Shown: positions 11,017 to 23,204, counted from the first letter of the stretch. The stretch: 64,000 nt of DNA from Silene conica (GCA_029255685.2 CM055311.2:56937048-57001047), one strand, 5' to 3'. Made by a program: numbers and translations. Notes: a model not told the origin generated them from the sequence alone.

Positions 11017-11149
11017 TATGGGAAAAGAGGAAAGTATGATCTTTGACTTTGGAGGATTTTGGCAGATTTATTGGCAGAGAATCAAGAGTTGCAGAGTAAC
11101 GTTTGGTTACTTCTGAATTTTTTTTTTTTTTTAATTAACAAAACTTAAC

Positions 11150-11221
11150 TTATGGGTTGGGCCCCAAAAATTTGGGGGCCCTGTTCCTTGGCACAGGTTG
11201 CTCACCCATTGGGCCGGCCCT
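11150..11221 (+). mobile_element. Terminal scrap of a hAT-like element
   Basis: The stretch ends in GGGCCGGCCCTG, which resembles a hAT terminal inverted repeat, and contains a GGGCCCC / GGGGGCCC inverted pair. No left terminus or target duplication was found. It abuts the truncated 5' end of the LINE. Confidence 0.35.
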
Positions 11222-11465
11222 GATTAACATGCAAGTGCATGGTCAAGATGTTCAACAAAAGAATGATTTCCCAGTTATTCATGTTCCCTTTCGTCAACCG
11301 ATGGACGTTGATGTTTCTCTAAGGCAGTCTACTGGTGGTTTTCAGTCTTCTTTAGGACATGCACAAGAAGTTCCCTTTCATTTGGATGATGATGTCTTGC
11401 ATGGAAGTAGGTTTAAATAGTACTCATGTTGATGCCTCTTATGGAGGAAAATAACAAGAAGTTTT
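11222..11465 (+). mobile_element. LINE fragment 1 (ORF1 linker, 5'-truncated)
   Basis: The frame from 11230 encodes a Gln/Ser-rich segment that resumes at 18384 on the other side of the Copia insertion. The last 90 bases (11368-11460) are a near-copy of 18384-18485, with a short deletion after CATTTGGATGA. The 5' region of the LINE, including any nucleic-acid-binding domain of ORF1, is missing, as is usual for truncated L1-type insertions. Confidence 0.65.
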
Positions 11466-13054
11466 TGTAGTTTTGTATTACAAATATTACAAGTATGTAA
11501 ACAGTGGCGGATCTTGGGTGATTTTATAAGGGGGGCCGAAGAGAACTAGTACTATTCCGACCTACTAAAAGAAACATCTAAATTGTAAATTAATTTATTA
11601 AAATTAATATATCAGTAAAAAAATTCCTATAAATCAAATAATGCTCGACGATCTTTGACGGATTTAAAATCGTCAATAATGGTTCTTTACGTTTAAGAAA
11701 GGCGAAAAGATTTGTTTGCTTACTCATTGTCCTAGTACCTAGTATAATAATGTGAAGTATGTATATAATTGTCTAATTTATTTTCGCATGTACATAGCAC
11801 ATTTAAATTTTTTTACAATTAACTAACTAACATTAAACAATAATATCACAATTCTAATAAAGTAATACTATTACTAAGTACTAATTAAGTAATTGCATAA
11901 TATCAAAATAGTTGATTGTTTGTTGTGTTACATAGAAACCCATAGGTTAAATACTAAGAATATGTAAAAGTGGAAATAGGAAATAATAAATCATCATAGA
12001 CTACTAGAAAAGTTTGTTTTTTACGGAAAGTGCAATATGGGTAAATATGAGACTTATTTAATACGTAAATTTTTAAGAGAGTAGGAGTGAGGTCATCACT
12101 TTTTGACTTTTCACCATTCTAATTTTGTTACATCACACGGTTATTTGCCAAATTTCTAGGGGCCCATGAATTATTTTATATTATTTTCTTATTAAACAAT
12201 TATTATCTACTTTTATAGACTGAGAACTTAGGGGGGGGGGGGGGGGCTGGCCCTTGTGCTACTATAAGAAAATCCGCCACTGTATGTAAATAATACAAAC
12301 AAAGGCACTAAAAACAGAAATGAAAACAATATAAGACGGTATATTACACCCAATCGAATCACGCTAAACACGCTTTCTTTAGAGTATTTCTACCCTATAG
12401 CCTTCGGGTTACACGAAATCTCTGTAGGATAAGACAATTTCTTTGTCTAAGGCAAGAACAAAGAACAATTAACAATAAGAGAGTATTTTATATTTACTTT
12501 GATTTTATGTCAAAACAAACGAACATTTGACATACTTTCTGGAAAAAGAAATGTCAGGCAATCAGAGAGTTTTGTTTTTCTTATCTTTTGTCAAAAAACG
12601 AAAACCACTAATCAAAAAAAAATTATGTATGATCAGGAGGTTTTCCCACATTTTGTATATATATGTGTTGCATGGATAAGTACATGTCGGTTGTCAATCC
12701 AACCAATCATTAGCAATCATTAAAATGATAACCGCCGCATGTAAAATTGTGCGTAGAAACAGAAAATCATACAACACGTAATAATATATTTAAGTGTCAA
12801 ATTTTCCTTCTCAATTTTCGTTAAGTATAAGATATACTTGACCCCGAGTATATAACCCCGATAGAGGACATAATATACTACGACAACACTATTAAATAGT
12901 GTCCCTTATCCGTTATATACATGAACTCGATATACGGTTATATGAGCACACACTCCGTATTCCCGACTCACATTATATCCATTACGAGTTCAAACCGTTT
13001 TGACATAAGAAACCCGAATGCACTTAAATGAACTTGTGATCAATATCACTAACA
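11466..13054 (-). repeat. 3' LTR of Copia 1 (interrupted)
   Basis: Begins TGTAGTTTTG on the plus strand and ends CACTAACA. After removal of the hAT element and its target copy the length is about 800 bp, close to the 799 bp partner LTR, with few substitutions between them. Confidence 0.9.
11502..12282. mobile_element. hAT element, non-autonomous, inside the Copia 1 LTR
   Basis: The terminal inverted repeats are CAGTGGCGGATCTT at the left and AAATCCGCCACTG at the right, with an exact 8 bp target duplication TATGTAAA (11494-11501 and 12283-12290). The length is 781 bp with no transposase. A run of sixteen G lies at 12231-12246. A second copy of the family starts at 63765. Confidence 0.92.
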
Positions 13055-13071
13055 TTCCTCCCCCATTTAAG
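13055..13071 (-). promoter_or_regulatory. Polypurine tract of Copia 1
   Basis: The minus strand reads CTTAAATGGGGGAGGAA directly before the 3' LTR, as expected for the plus-strand priming site of reverse transcription. Confidence 0.8.
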
Positions 13072-13579
13072 TGTATCCCTTGTTTCCATTTAAAACAACA
13101 AAGTAAGCAAATCTATGCATAAATGAAAGTGTCCCGAGGATTGAACTTCCACATTAGTATCTTACACATTCCAAATATTCGAGAATCAAGGTGTCCCACG
13201 GATTGAATCTTTCAACCCATATTGAATACATGAAGATAACATACACATAGACTCAATAAACTCTTAAAGTTACAAACTTGACACTATTGACCGCCTTGTG
13301 TCCATATCCTTTTATGAGAGTATAGGAAGCCAAGTCCAAGCCTCTTCAAGCGGCTACACTTCACGCTAACATAGGTAAATCTTTCATCGTGCACCTACAA
13401 AATGCACTTTGTCAAAGATTTTATTAAGAAGTTTTTAAACTTCAACCTCTTGTCATGCAGGTCATGCACATACCTTTCGGGATTATAACATGTGCCGTAA
13501 TCTTCCACAATAAGTCTTCCATATTGAACTTAGCCTCTAAAATATGTTAGAGGGAAGTTGGGTATCTTATCATAAAGAT
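13072..13579 (-). other. Copia 1 post-RNase H non-coding region
   Basis: About 500 bases between the end of the RNase H frame and the polypurine tract, with no ORF of note. Confidence 0.6.
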
Positions 13580-15082
13580 CTAGATGGACTTTAAACTCAT
13601 CCTGATTACCGACTTTAAAACCAAGTCTATAGCTAATCCCTTCGTCAAGTGATCAGCTAAATTATGATGTGTTCTCACGAAATCAACGGAAATAATCCCA
13701 TGAGTAATCAACTCACTCACCGCGCTATGTCTAACACCAAGGTGTCTAGACTTTCCGTTGTAAACTTCACTATAGGCCTTAGCTAAAGTAGTTGAACTAT
13801 CACAATGGATAGAGATAGGAGGAATAGGTCTTGGCCAAACCGGAATTTCATAAACCAAATTCCTTAACCATTCCGCCTCTTTACCGGCCGCAGCTAAAAC
13901 AATGAATTCTGACTCCATAGTCGAACTTGTTATACAAGTTTGCTTCTTAGAAGCCCATGAGATAGCTCCTCCACCAAGCAAGAACACCCATCCACTAGTA
14001 GATGAATGATTCTCCATGTTAGTGATCCAACTAGCATCGGAATATCCTTCTAAAACCGAAGGAAATCCAACATAGTTTAAACCATAATCCATGGTTTGTT
14101 TCAAATACCTCAATACATGTTTTACCGCAACCCAATGCTCAAGACTAGGATTACTTGTGTATCTACTGAACTTGTCAACGGCAAAGGCGATATCTGGTCT
14201 TGTGCTTGTCATAGCATACATCAAACACCCAATCACTTGAGAGTACTCAAGTTGTGAAATAGCTTCACCTTTATTAGGCATAAGCTTAACACTAGGATCC
14301 ATTGGAGTGTTAACCGGAGAACAATTTCCGTGATTAAATTTCTTTAACACTTTCTCAATGTAATGAGATTGTGTCAACGAGAATCTCATGTTCTCACGCT
14401 TGATCTTTATGCCAAGTATCACATCCGCCTCACCCATGTATTTCATGGCAAAACTTGATGACAAAAAGGCCTTAGTAAGGTCTACTTGACTTTGGTTGGT
14501 ACCAAAGTTCAACATGTTATCCACATATAGACAAATAATGACTCCATTACCGTTGTCATCAAATTTGCCATACACATATTTATCAGACTGATTTAGTCTA
14601 TACCCATTAGATAGAACAACCTCATCAAACTTGTGATGCCATTGTTTAGGAGCTTGTTTAAGTCCATACAATGATTTTATTAGCTTACAAACCTTATCTT
14701 CATTACCGGGCATAATAAATCCTTCTGATTGTTTCATATACATCTCCTGTTTACGCTCACCATTTGCATCCATTTGATGGATCACTAGATTATTAATTGC
14801 AGCAAGTGCAATCAACAATCTAATAGTAGTAATGCGAGCTACGGGAGCATAGGTATCGAAATAATTAATCCCTTCCTTTTGTCTAAAGCCTTGGATAACC
14901 AATCTAGCTTTAAACTCGTCGATAGAACCATCAACTTTCATCTTCTTTTTGAAGATCAACTTGCAACCCAATGGTTTACAACCACAAGGTAAATCCACAA
15001 GAACCCAAGTGTTATTGCCCATTATGGAATCCATTTCATCATTCACAGCCTCTTTCCAAAAGGAAGACCCATGAGACCTCAT
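13580..15082 (-). pseudogene. Copia 1 reverse transcriptase and RNase H
   Basis: A 500-residue open frame begins with the typical [12 protein letters not shown] and NTWVLVDLP of Copia reverse transcriptases, followed by [10 protein letters not shown]. The catalytic box reads CLYVDNML where the family has YVDD, so the second active-site aspartate is Asn. The segment after HQMDA lacks the usual KTAFLNG, which suggests a small in-frame deletion near the first catalytic Asp. The RNase H part keeps [15 protein letters not shown] and HCDSSTT. The frame overlaps the upstream frame by four bases in a different register. It is long and open but probably inactive. Confidence 0.88.
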
Positions 15083-16633
15083 TGCCTCATCAAATGTCTT
15101 AGGGTCCTCATCAATGTGAAAAGAATATGGATAATATAGTTTTCACATCCATCCCTTGAACCTTCAACCAAATAGGTATGAGAATCGGGACCAAAGGATT
15201 TAGCAACCCTTTTCCTCTTACTCCTACGAATTTCAGGTGTTACTTCTTGAGTTGTGACATTGTCACTTCCCTCAATATCTCCACTAGAACTAGGTATTAG
15301 ATCCTTTGGCTTCGGCATTGATGAGAAACGACTCTCATCAAATATCGCATCCCTTGACTCTATTACGGTGTGAACCGAAACAGAATCATTAGATTCAATT
15401 ACATAGAACCTATAAGCCTTTGAATGTGCAGCATATCCAATGAATATGCAATCGATGCCCCTTTCTCCCAAGGTTTTAATCTTGGGATCGGGTAGTCTTA
15501 CAACAGCCCGACAACCCCAAACTCGAAGATAATTCAAGTTTGGTTTCTTTTTGTACCAAAGTTCATATGGAGTGTCTTTATTCCTTTTGTTCGGAATCGT
15601 ATTTACCAAATAGCAAGCCGTCAACATGGCTTCACCCCAAAATCCTTCACTCAAACCCAAGTAAGACAACATGGAATTAACCATTTCTTTTAGGACTCCA
15701 TTCTTTCTTTCCGCTACACCATTTAATTGTGGTGTATAGGGAGGAGACACTTCATGAATGATACCACTTGACTCAAAATACAATGGGTCATAATATTCAC
15801 CACCTCTATCGGAACGCAACCTTTTAATCAAAATCGATTATTGCAATTTCACTTCATTTTTAAAAACCTTAAACTTATCAATTGTCTCATCTTTAGAATT
15901 GAGTAAATATATGTAACAAAACCAACTATAATCATCAATAAAAGTCACTACATATTTTTTAACACCTAAAGATGGATAATTACGAAAATCACATAAATCA
16001 CTATGAATAAGTTCAAGCACATGTGAGATCCTAGACACATTACCAAATGATTACCTTGTGATTCTTGTGAACATACAAGTATACACTTATTAATGTTCAT
16101 GTTAAAAGATGAAATTAGACCATCTTTAGACATAGTTTCCAATCTTTTATAATGTACATGTCTTAGTCACACATGCCAATGATATGAAGTATCGTCCATA
16201 AAGGAAGCAATAAATATGGAACTTTCATTTGGAACAACATTCAACATAATCATGCCATTGCAATAATAACCAAATCCAATAAACACACCATGCTTAGATA
16301 AAACATGCTTATAGATTCATACACTTGTTTATAACCAAGTTTACATAAATAACTACCGGATACAAGATTTTTTCTAATTCCGGGTACATGCAATACATTA
16401 TTTAAATTTACAACATTTCCGGAATTAAATTCCAACACCACCTAGCCACGACCAACAATGGGAGCGGTAGACTCGTTGCCAATATAAAGAACGGATCCAT
16501 CCTTCACTAGTTCATAATCCTTGAACCAATGTCGATCCTTGCAAACATGATTGGTTGCACCCGAGTCTATCCACCATGCCACTACATCATCCTGCACATA
16601 AAATGCTTCAGAAATTAGTGGTAAATAATTCAC
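15079..16633 (-). pseudogene. Copia 1 protease and integrase
   Basis: Protease: WWIDSGATNHVC near 16560, with the catalytic Asp present. The integrase core is split: one frame (15838-16038) has HSDLCDF and FIDDYSWF with the first catalytic Asp, and the next (15079-15831) has LRSDRGGEY with the second Asp and NGVAERKNGVLKEM with the Glu. The C-terminal part keeps YELWYKKKPN and WGCRAVVRLP. Stops or shifts separate 16441/16442, the 16039-16249 stretch (which should hold the zinc-binding GAG-pre-integrase region) and 15832-15837. Confidence 0.88.
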
Positions 16634-16689
16634 AATCGAACTAAAACCATAGTCTAAAATCTAACCTTGATTAGTGGGTGGACCTTACT

Positions 16690-17560
16690 GGTTATTAGAC
16701 CCTTGTCCGCTTTGGCTAGTACTTTCACCCTTGTTCTTTTTGTGCTTCCTAACCTTGCAATTTGCTTTCAAATACCCGGTCTTTCCACAAATCTAGCAAG
16801 CACCTTTTGGTGCCTTATTGGACTCATCATTGGTGTTGTTAAAAGAGCGTTTTTACCCTTAGACTTGTTATTGGAACCATCTCCCTTTTCCATCATATTG
16901 ACAGAAGAAGATCCCATAACAGCCTTACCTTTACCCTTGCCATTATCTTGCTCCCTTAGAGATTCCTCTATACGCAAATGACGACCGAGTTGACCAAGAG
17001 ACAACTCTTCCTTTTTATATTTCAACATATGCTTAAAATCCTTCCAAGAAGGAGGCAACTTGTCTATAATACTAGACACCGAGATAGATTCATTCATCTC
17101 CATTTTATGTTTTGCAAATTGTCCCAAAATTCGGAGCAATTCATTGTATTGTTCCATAACCGGTCTAGCATCAACCATTTTATAATTCATAAAATTTCCG
17201 ACAAGAAATTTCTTACTAGAAGCATCCTCATCCATATATTTTGACTCAAGTTGATTCCACAAATCTTTAGCGGACTCTACATTTTGATAAATGTCAAAAT
17301 GAGAGTCGGACATACCGTTCAAGATGTGACTGCGGCATATGTAGTCATCATATATTTTCCCACTTGTTTCTTTTTCGTTGAATTTCCGCAATAGTTTCAT
17401 CCCCAACAATCTCCAGCATAGGAGTAATCAACATATACACAACCTTCAAAGCGGTGAGAAGAAAGTGCATCTTCTTTTGCCAACGATGGAAATCAACACC
17501 CTCAAATTTCTCCAACTTTCCAAACTTTGTAGTCATGTCTCTTATTAAATCCATTTCCAA
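16690..17560 (-). pseudogene. Copia 1 Gag
   Basis: The frame from 17560 gives FEGVDFHRWQKKMHFLLTAL, and a frameshift near 17380 leads into KIYDDYICRSHILNGMSDSH, AKDLWNQLESKYM and IIDKLPPSWKDFKHML, the UBN2-type capsid region of Copia Gag. The zinc knuckle (about 16757-16800) is damaged: the residue after its first Cys is a TAG stop where Trp is usual, and its His is Tyr. Confidence 0.88.
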
Positions 17561-17584
17561 AAGCAGAAAATACTTTAAGAATTT

Positions 17585-18383
17585 TGTAGTTTTGTATTAC
17601 AAATATTACAAGTATGTAAATAATACAAACAAAGGCACTAAAAACAGAAATGAAAACAATATAAGACGGTATATTACACCCAATCGAATCACGCTAAACA
17701 CGCTTTCCTTAGAGTATTTCGACCCTATAGCCTTCGGGTTACACGAAATCTCTATAGGATAAGACGATTCCTTTGTCTAAGGCAAGAACAAAGAACAATT
17801 AACAATAAGAGAGTATTTTATATTTACTTTGATTTTATGTCAAAACAAACGAACATTGACATACTTTCTGGAAAAAAAAATGTCAGGCAGTCAGAGAGTT
17901 TTGTTTTTCTTATCTTTTGTCAAAAAACGAAAACCACTAATCAAAAGAAAATTATGTATGATCAGGAGGTTTTCCCACATTTTGTATATATATGTGTTGC
18001 ATGGATAAGTACATGTCGGTTGTCAATCCAACCAATCATTAGCAATCATTAAAATGATAACCGCCGCGTGTAAAATTGTGCGTAGAAATAGAAAATCATA
18101 CAACACGTAATAATATATTTAAGTGTCAAATTTTCCTTCTCAATTTTCGTTAAGTATAAGATATACTTGACCCCGAGTATATAAGCCCGATAGAGGACAT
18201 AATATACTACGACAACACTATTAAATAGTGTCCCTTATCCATTATATACATGAACTCGATATACGATTATATGAGCATATACTCTGTATTCCCGACTCAC
18301 ATTATATCCATTACGAGTTCAAACCGTTTTGACATAAAAAACGCGAATGTACTTAAATGAAATTGTGATCAATATCACTAACA
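17585..18383 (-). repeat. 5' LTR of Copia 1
   Basis: 799 bp, TG/CA ends. It aligns with 11466-13054 apart from the hAT insertion and scattered substitutions. Confidence 0.9.
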
Positions 18384-18691
18384 AAAGTTCCCTTTCATTT
18401 GGATGAGCAAGGACCAGCGGTGTCTTGCATGGAAGTAGGTTTAAATAGTACTCATGTTGATGCCTCTTACGGGGGAAAAGGAAAATGCATGCAGGATCCT
18501 TTGGGTATGGGGGCTGGACCATCGAATTTGGGGCAGGAAGAGCCTGAAGATGTCACAATAGAGGTGGAACTACCAGTTTTATTGGGTAATATCAGTTCGT
18601 TACATCAATCTCTTGCCTGTGATCATCAGTTTTTGCCTTCCTTTGGGCAGGCGGAGTTTTCGCACGGATTGTTGAGGTCTCTTCTTATATG
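18384..18691 (+). mobile_element. LINE fragment 2 (ORF1 linker)
   Basis: Open frame from 18399 with HVDASYGGKGKCMQDPLG and an acidic stretch EEPEDVTIEVELPVLLGN. It has no domain I recognise and looks like the low-complexity C-terminal part of a plant L1 ORF1. The coding sense resumes at about 29302. Confidence 0.65.
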
Positions 18692-18766
18692 TGTGTGAGG
18701 GGCATTATCCCACATCGGTAGAATAATAGTGAAGAGACTAGCTTATAATTAAGTGGGCTACTCCTC
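18692..18766 (+). mobile_element. Solo-LTR-like short element, left half
   Basis: Begins TGTGTGAGGGGCATTATCCC, resembling the start of short plant LTRs, and is cut by Copia 2 at 18767. The right half is 29205-29301, which ends in AACTCAACA. Together they span about 170 bp with TG/CA ends. No target duplication could be assigned, so the class (TRIM or solo LTR) is inferred. Confidence 0.45.
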
Positions 18767-20286
18767 TGTTGAGTAATATATTTTATATATTTAATATATT
18801 GTTTTATGTTTTAATAATGACAAGTCTAGATAATTATGTTTTATATATATATATGCGTGTAATCGTGCGTTTAAGTGTACAGTTAATTATAAAGCGAAGA
18901 TCATAGTTTAGTAAAGTATAGATACAATCGTAGATTGAAGAAAAGATCAAGCTCGTGTCAAGTCTTTTTGAAGACTTACAAGATTAAAGTCTTATTGCGG
19001 AATCAAAGAGCTCCTAAGTTATAGGTCGTATCTATAACTATTGAAGAAATGAGATTTGCGTTGAATAAATAAAAGCGTGAAAGTATATGCGTATTATTGT
19101 TATATTGTCATATATTAATTTAGTAATCTTAAAACGATTTTTAGAATAAAAAGGTTCTTTGGTTAACAAGGATTAAAATAATTATCTTATGAGATAATTA
19201 TTTATTCTAATATACTAAGAATTTTATTCTAATTGTTATTGTCAAAATCTAAACTCCTAGGAAAATACGCTTTGAGAAATATGTCTCGAAAAACGTGTCC
19301 TATGAAACGTACTCCTCGGGAACCGCGCACCTCGGGAAACGTGTACATCGTTTTGCGTGCGGTTGAAGTAACACTTTTTATATTGTCTTTGAGGTTTAAT
19401 TAAATAAATAATATGTGTTTATTTAATTTACTTAAAGTCAAACTAGGATTTGGTTAAAGATATAATTTATTATATCTTGATAAGAATTATGAATTGATTT
19501 AAAGTAGGATATTATATTATATGGTGTAAGTTGTTTCCTAAATCAAATAGGTTTTGGAAATAAAATCTTATGTCTTAAATTAATAATATCTTAAAAAAGT
19601 CTTTTCCTAAATCAAATAAGATTAAGCTTTAGAATATTACCTAGAATGAGTATTCTAGATGATGTAATATTCCTAAGCTATCTAGGATTCAACCTAGATC
19701 TAAATTACTATATAAGAGACATTAAATCATACGTTGAAAGCTAACAAAACAATTTACACGCCTCACGCTTAAAAAGAAAGAACCGAACGTTATCTTTCGT
19801 GCATCTCGTTTTCCGTGCCAATCATTGTTAGATCTCGTAATAAAGACTACAAGCTTTGAAGATTAATCTCATACGTTCAAGATCGTTGAACACAAGAGTT
19901 CATTGAAGATTTTATCTTATACAATTAAGATAGTTCGAGTATTTAACGGTACTCATTTGTAGTCAAGTATTTAACGGTACTTGACATAGCTAGATATTTA
20001 GCGGTATTTAGATTGAGTTACAACTAATATCAAAGTTGTACGAGTAGGGTTGATAAAATTGTAATCCGTAGAAGGTACTAATTTTATTAATCGAGAATAG
20101 TGGACTTAGGTTTCGATTTGTGAAACTAAACCACTTCAAAATATCGTGTCTCCTTTATTTTTTCGTTCTTACTTGTTACTTGTTACTATCATGCTCGATC
20201 AACATACATCGAAGAAGAATCGAAAAAGTTGGCAAACTATATTCAACCCCCTCTTCTTGAGTATATCTAGATCAATAGACTCTTCA
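18767..20286 (+). repeat. 5' LTR of Copia 2
   Basis: 1520 bp, starts TGTTGAGTAATATA and ends GACTCTTCA. It includes a TATATAAG-like box near 19709 and CG-rich CGAGAAA/CTCGGGAA repeats around 19270-19350. Confidence 0.92.
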
Positions 20287-20288
20287 AT

Positions 20289-20301
20289 TGGTATTAGAGC
20301 C
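20289..20301 (+). promoter_or_regulatory. Copia 2 primer-binding site
   Basis: TGGTATTAGAGCC lies two bases after the LTR end. It matches the initiator Met-tRNA site TGGTATCAGAGC with one change, the standard primer for plant Copia elements. Confidence 0.88.
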
Positions 20302-20353
20302 TCGTGCTCTTGAAAGCCTTATAGCTTGAGATTGATCCTTCTATTGATTCTTT

Positions 20354-23118
20354 ATGGATTCTAAACACCTGAAGTGTCCCATCTTCGATGGAAAGAAGTA
20401 TAGCTTGTGGAAGAACACGATGACCCACTACGTCAAAGGATGTGATTGGGAATGCTGGAAGATAATTCAAACTGGCCAAAGAAGATCTTGGTCGCCGCCT
20501 AGGTAGCACGGACACTTCTCCTAATGAGCTGTACCGTGTCCGACACCGTGTCCGACACCGACACTCCACGGACACACGCCGAAACGTGTCCAAAACCTAA
20601 ACAGCCGTGTCTAACTTTCTACATTTATTTGGGCACGTGTTCGACGCGTGTCCATGGTATTTTAGCCGTGTCCGTCGCATGTCCACGATATTTAGTTATC
20701 ATTTGCGGTGAATGATGTTTTTGAGATGAGAAATGCGTTATCGAAAGAGATCAATTAGAATATTGATTCCGGTGAGGAATGAAAATAAATTTATTATCAA
20801 CGGCAAGTTTTACATTCACTTATTTAAAATATTAATATCAAATATTTTTACAAAAATAAAATCAAAAATTTATAACTATAAAATGTATATTTTATTAAAT
20901 TTAAATGTTGTGTCCCGTGTCCTAAATTTCATGGCATGCCGTGTCCCGTGTCCGTGTCCGTGTCGTGATCGTGTCCGTGACCGTGTCCGTTTTGGTGCTA
21001 CCTAGGTCGCCGCTGCAAATGGAACCACATATGAGAAAATGGAAAGTGATTATTTGGAAGCAGATTACAAGATTGCTGAAAAAAATTCAAAAGCCATAAG
21101 TCTACTTCAAAATAAACGGTATGATTACTTCTGAATTTGATCGCTTCTCTTCTTGTAATTCAGCTAAAGAAATATGGGATGGCCTAGAACTTACCTACGA
21201 AGGTACTTCCGTAGTCAAGAAACATCGCATAGACTTGCTTATTCAACGATATGAACTTTTCACTATGGAAAAGAATGAATCGATTGATAGCATGTCTGCA
21301 CGATTTTCTTGAATATTAAATGAACTACAGAACCTTGGTAGGAAGTATGATTCTGAGGACATAATAAGAAAAGTCCTTAGAAGCCTTACCAAAAAGTGGC
21401 AACCAAAAGTCACTGCTATTGAAGAAGCTCGTGATCTCACGACCTTGACCTACCAAGAACTTATTGGATCTCTAATGGCTCATGAGATCATGTTAAATAA
21501 AGATGATGATGATCATCCTAAAGGCAAAAACGTTGCCTTACAAGCATCTACAAGCAAAGATTGCGAACCCGAACTGGAAGATGAAACAGTTCTATTCGCA
21601 AGACGCTTCAAAAAGGAAGTCTTCAAAGAAAGATTTACCAAAGCAAACAACAAGACCTATGATAAGAAGAAGAGCGACTCTAAACAAACCTTCCTCAAAC
21701 AAGGATGCTTCAAATGTGGTGATCAAGGCCATATGATCAAGGACTGTCCAAGCTGGGACAAAATCAAAGACAAATCTAAACGAGATAAGACCAAGACTGA
21801 ATTCAAAAAGGTTATGCTCGCATCTTGCTGGGGAGATTTAGATTCCGAAGATGACGAAGACTCAGAGGAAGAGGAAATTGCTAACCTGTGCCTAAGCAAT
21901 ATCAGTTTGGATCTAATTTCTGACGATCATAACTCATCACAATTTTGCCACTACGGAGAATATGATTCAGATGATGAAGACCAAGAGGTAAATTTTCTAA
22001 AGCTTAAGAGTCAAGTTAAAAATTTGTCTAAGTCTGCATTAATTAAATATTTTGAATAAACCCTGGATCAATGTCACGAACAAAGTCTTGAAATAGACGA
22101 GTTAAAGGAACAGATCCTTGATATTGCAGAAGAAAATCAGCTTCTAAAGGCCAAAGCTAAGAAACTGAAATCCAAAGTTAACATTGACGCAAATGTTAAA
22201 TTGGAAACAACAATGTCTGAGAAGAAAATTCTTGAGTCTAAAGTTATAGCCAATGAAGCTATAATCTCAAAATTAAAACTCAACATTAAAGAGCTTGAAT
22301 CTAAGATTATAGCCAATGAAGCTATAACCACAGATTTAAAAAGGGCCAACGAACTTCTAAAGAGCAAACCTACACCAGTCGTTGTAGATGAAACTCATCA
22401 AGAAGAAGTTGAAATTCTCGAGCAAAAAATCATGGATCTAGAATTTAACTTGACCAAAATTAAAAAGGAACATGCTCAAATTATGTTCAATTTTAATAAG
22501 GATATTCAAGACTTGAAAGACTCTAACAATGTTGACCACACCTCCTGCATAAAAGAAATAGATTCCTTAAAATACCTTCTTCTTCATGCTCGGAAGGTTC
22601 ACGAAAAGTGGGAAGGTAGTATTAACGTACTAAACTTCCTAACCGAACAATCCGACAATAACATGAAGATGGGTCTAGGCCATGAGTGCTATGGCAGGAG
22701 AGACCACTGTAAATGTCAACAAAAACCAACAGACCGTGACTTCAGAAAAAGAAAGTATGTAGACTTGCCTGAATATTTAATTTGTACTTATTGTGGTCAT
22801 ACTGGACACCTACGAGAAAATTGTGTAAAACACGCACTCGACTTCAAAACTGGAGTTAAATTTGTAAAATCTCTAGGTATACCAAATGACTCTATCTCCA
22901 TCATAGATAGTGAGGAAAGTGATAAAGACAAAGTTGAGGAAAAGAATAATGATCATAGATGGTTCTATGACATGTTTTTCGATTACGCAGAAAAGAAAAA
23001 TAGAGCCAACCATATTCCTAAACCTACAACCTATAAGAAACAAAACCCAAAGACTTACACTAAATCGACAAAATCTAACTACCACAGATCCAAGAGACTT
23101 TTAGTAAGACAAGTCTAG
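20354..23118 (+). pseudogene. Copia 2 Gag
   Basis: Starts MDSKHLKCPIFDGKKYSLWK at 20354. A missing base near 20475 shifts the frame, then the MITE at 20499-21005 interrupts it. The frame resumes with ANGTTYEKMESDYLEADYK. A second shift lies just before 21121, where EIWDGLELTYEGTS of the UBN2 domain follows. There are in-frame stops at 21310-21312 and 22057-22059. Zinc knuckles are CFKCGDQGHMIKDC (about 21710) and CTYCGHTGHLRENC (about 22790). A long Lys/Glu-rich coiled coil (about 22070-22520) contains a twice-repeated ESKVIANEAI-like unit. Confidence 0.9.
20499..21005. mobile_element. MITE with 8 bp target duplication (hAT-like)
   Basis: Terminal repeats CTAGGTAGCAC and GTGCTACCTAG, target duplication GTCGCCGC (20491-20498 and 21006-21013), 507 bp. 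Both subterminal regions are packed with GTGTCCG-type units in direct and inverted orientation (20535-20665 and 20910-20990). No transposase. Confidence 0.88.
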
Positions 23119-23204
23119 GTTAAGAAAGAAGAGGTTTTTATTGTCACTAACTCTAAAGGACCCAAGTATGCTTGGGTACCTAAAACCTGTCTTTAAATTG
23201 TATT

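Larger units (their letters stand above)
11466..18383 (-). mobile_element. Ty1/Copia LTR retrotransposon 1
   Basis: Two LTRs of about 800 bp (11466-13054 including a hAT insert, and 17585-18383) have TG/CA ends. The minus-strand order is LTR, Gag, protease, integrase, reverse transcriptase, RNase H, polypurine tract, LTR, which is the Copia order. All ORFs carry frameshifts or stops. There is no normal 5 bp target duplication. Instead about 95 bp of the LINE target is repeated on both sides. Only about 25 bp separate the 5' LTR from the Gag start, and no clear Met-tRNA primer site is there, so the leader appears deleted. Confidence 0.9.

Noticed and set aside
12231-12246. Run of sixteen G as a quadruplex or regulatory site
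   Set aside because: A single homopolymer inside a decayed hAT element; could also be a sequencing artefact, and there is no supporting context.
16667-17762. Plus-strand ORFs of 88-104 codons
   Set aside because: They are antisense shadows of the Copia 1 Gag on the minus strand.
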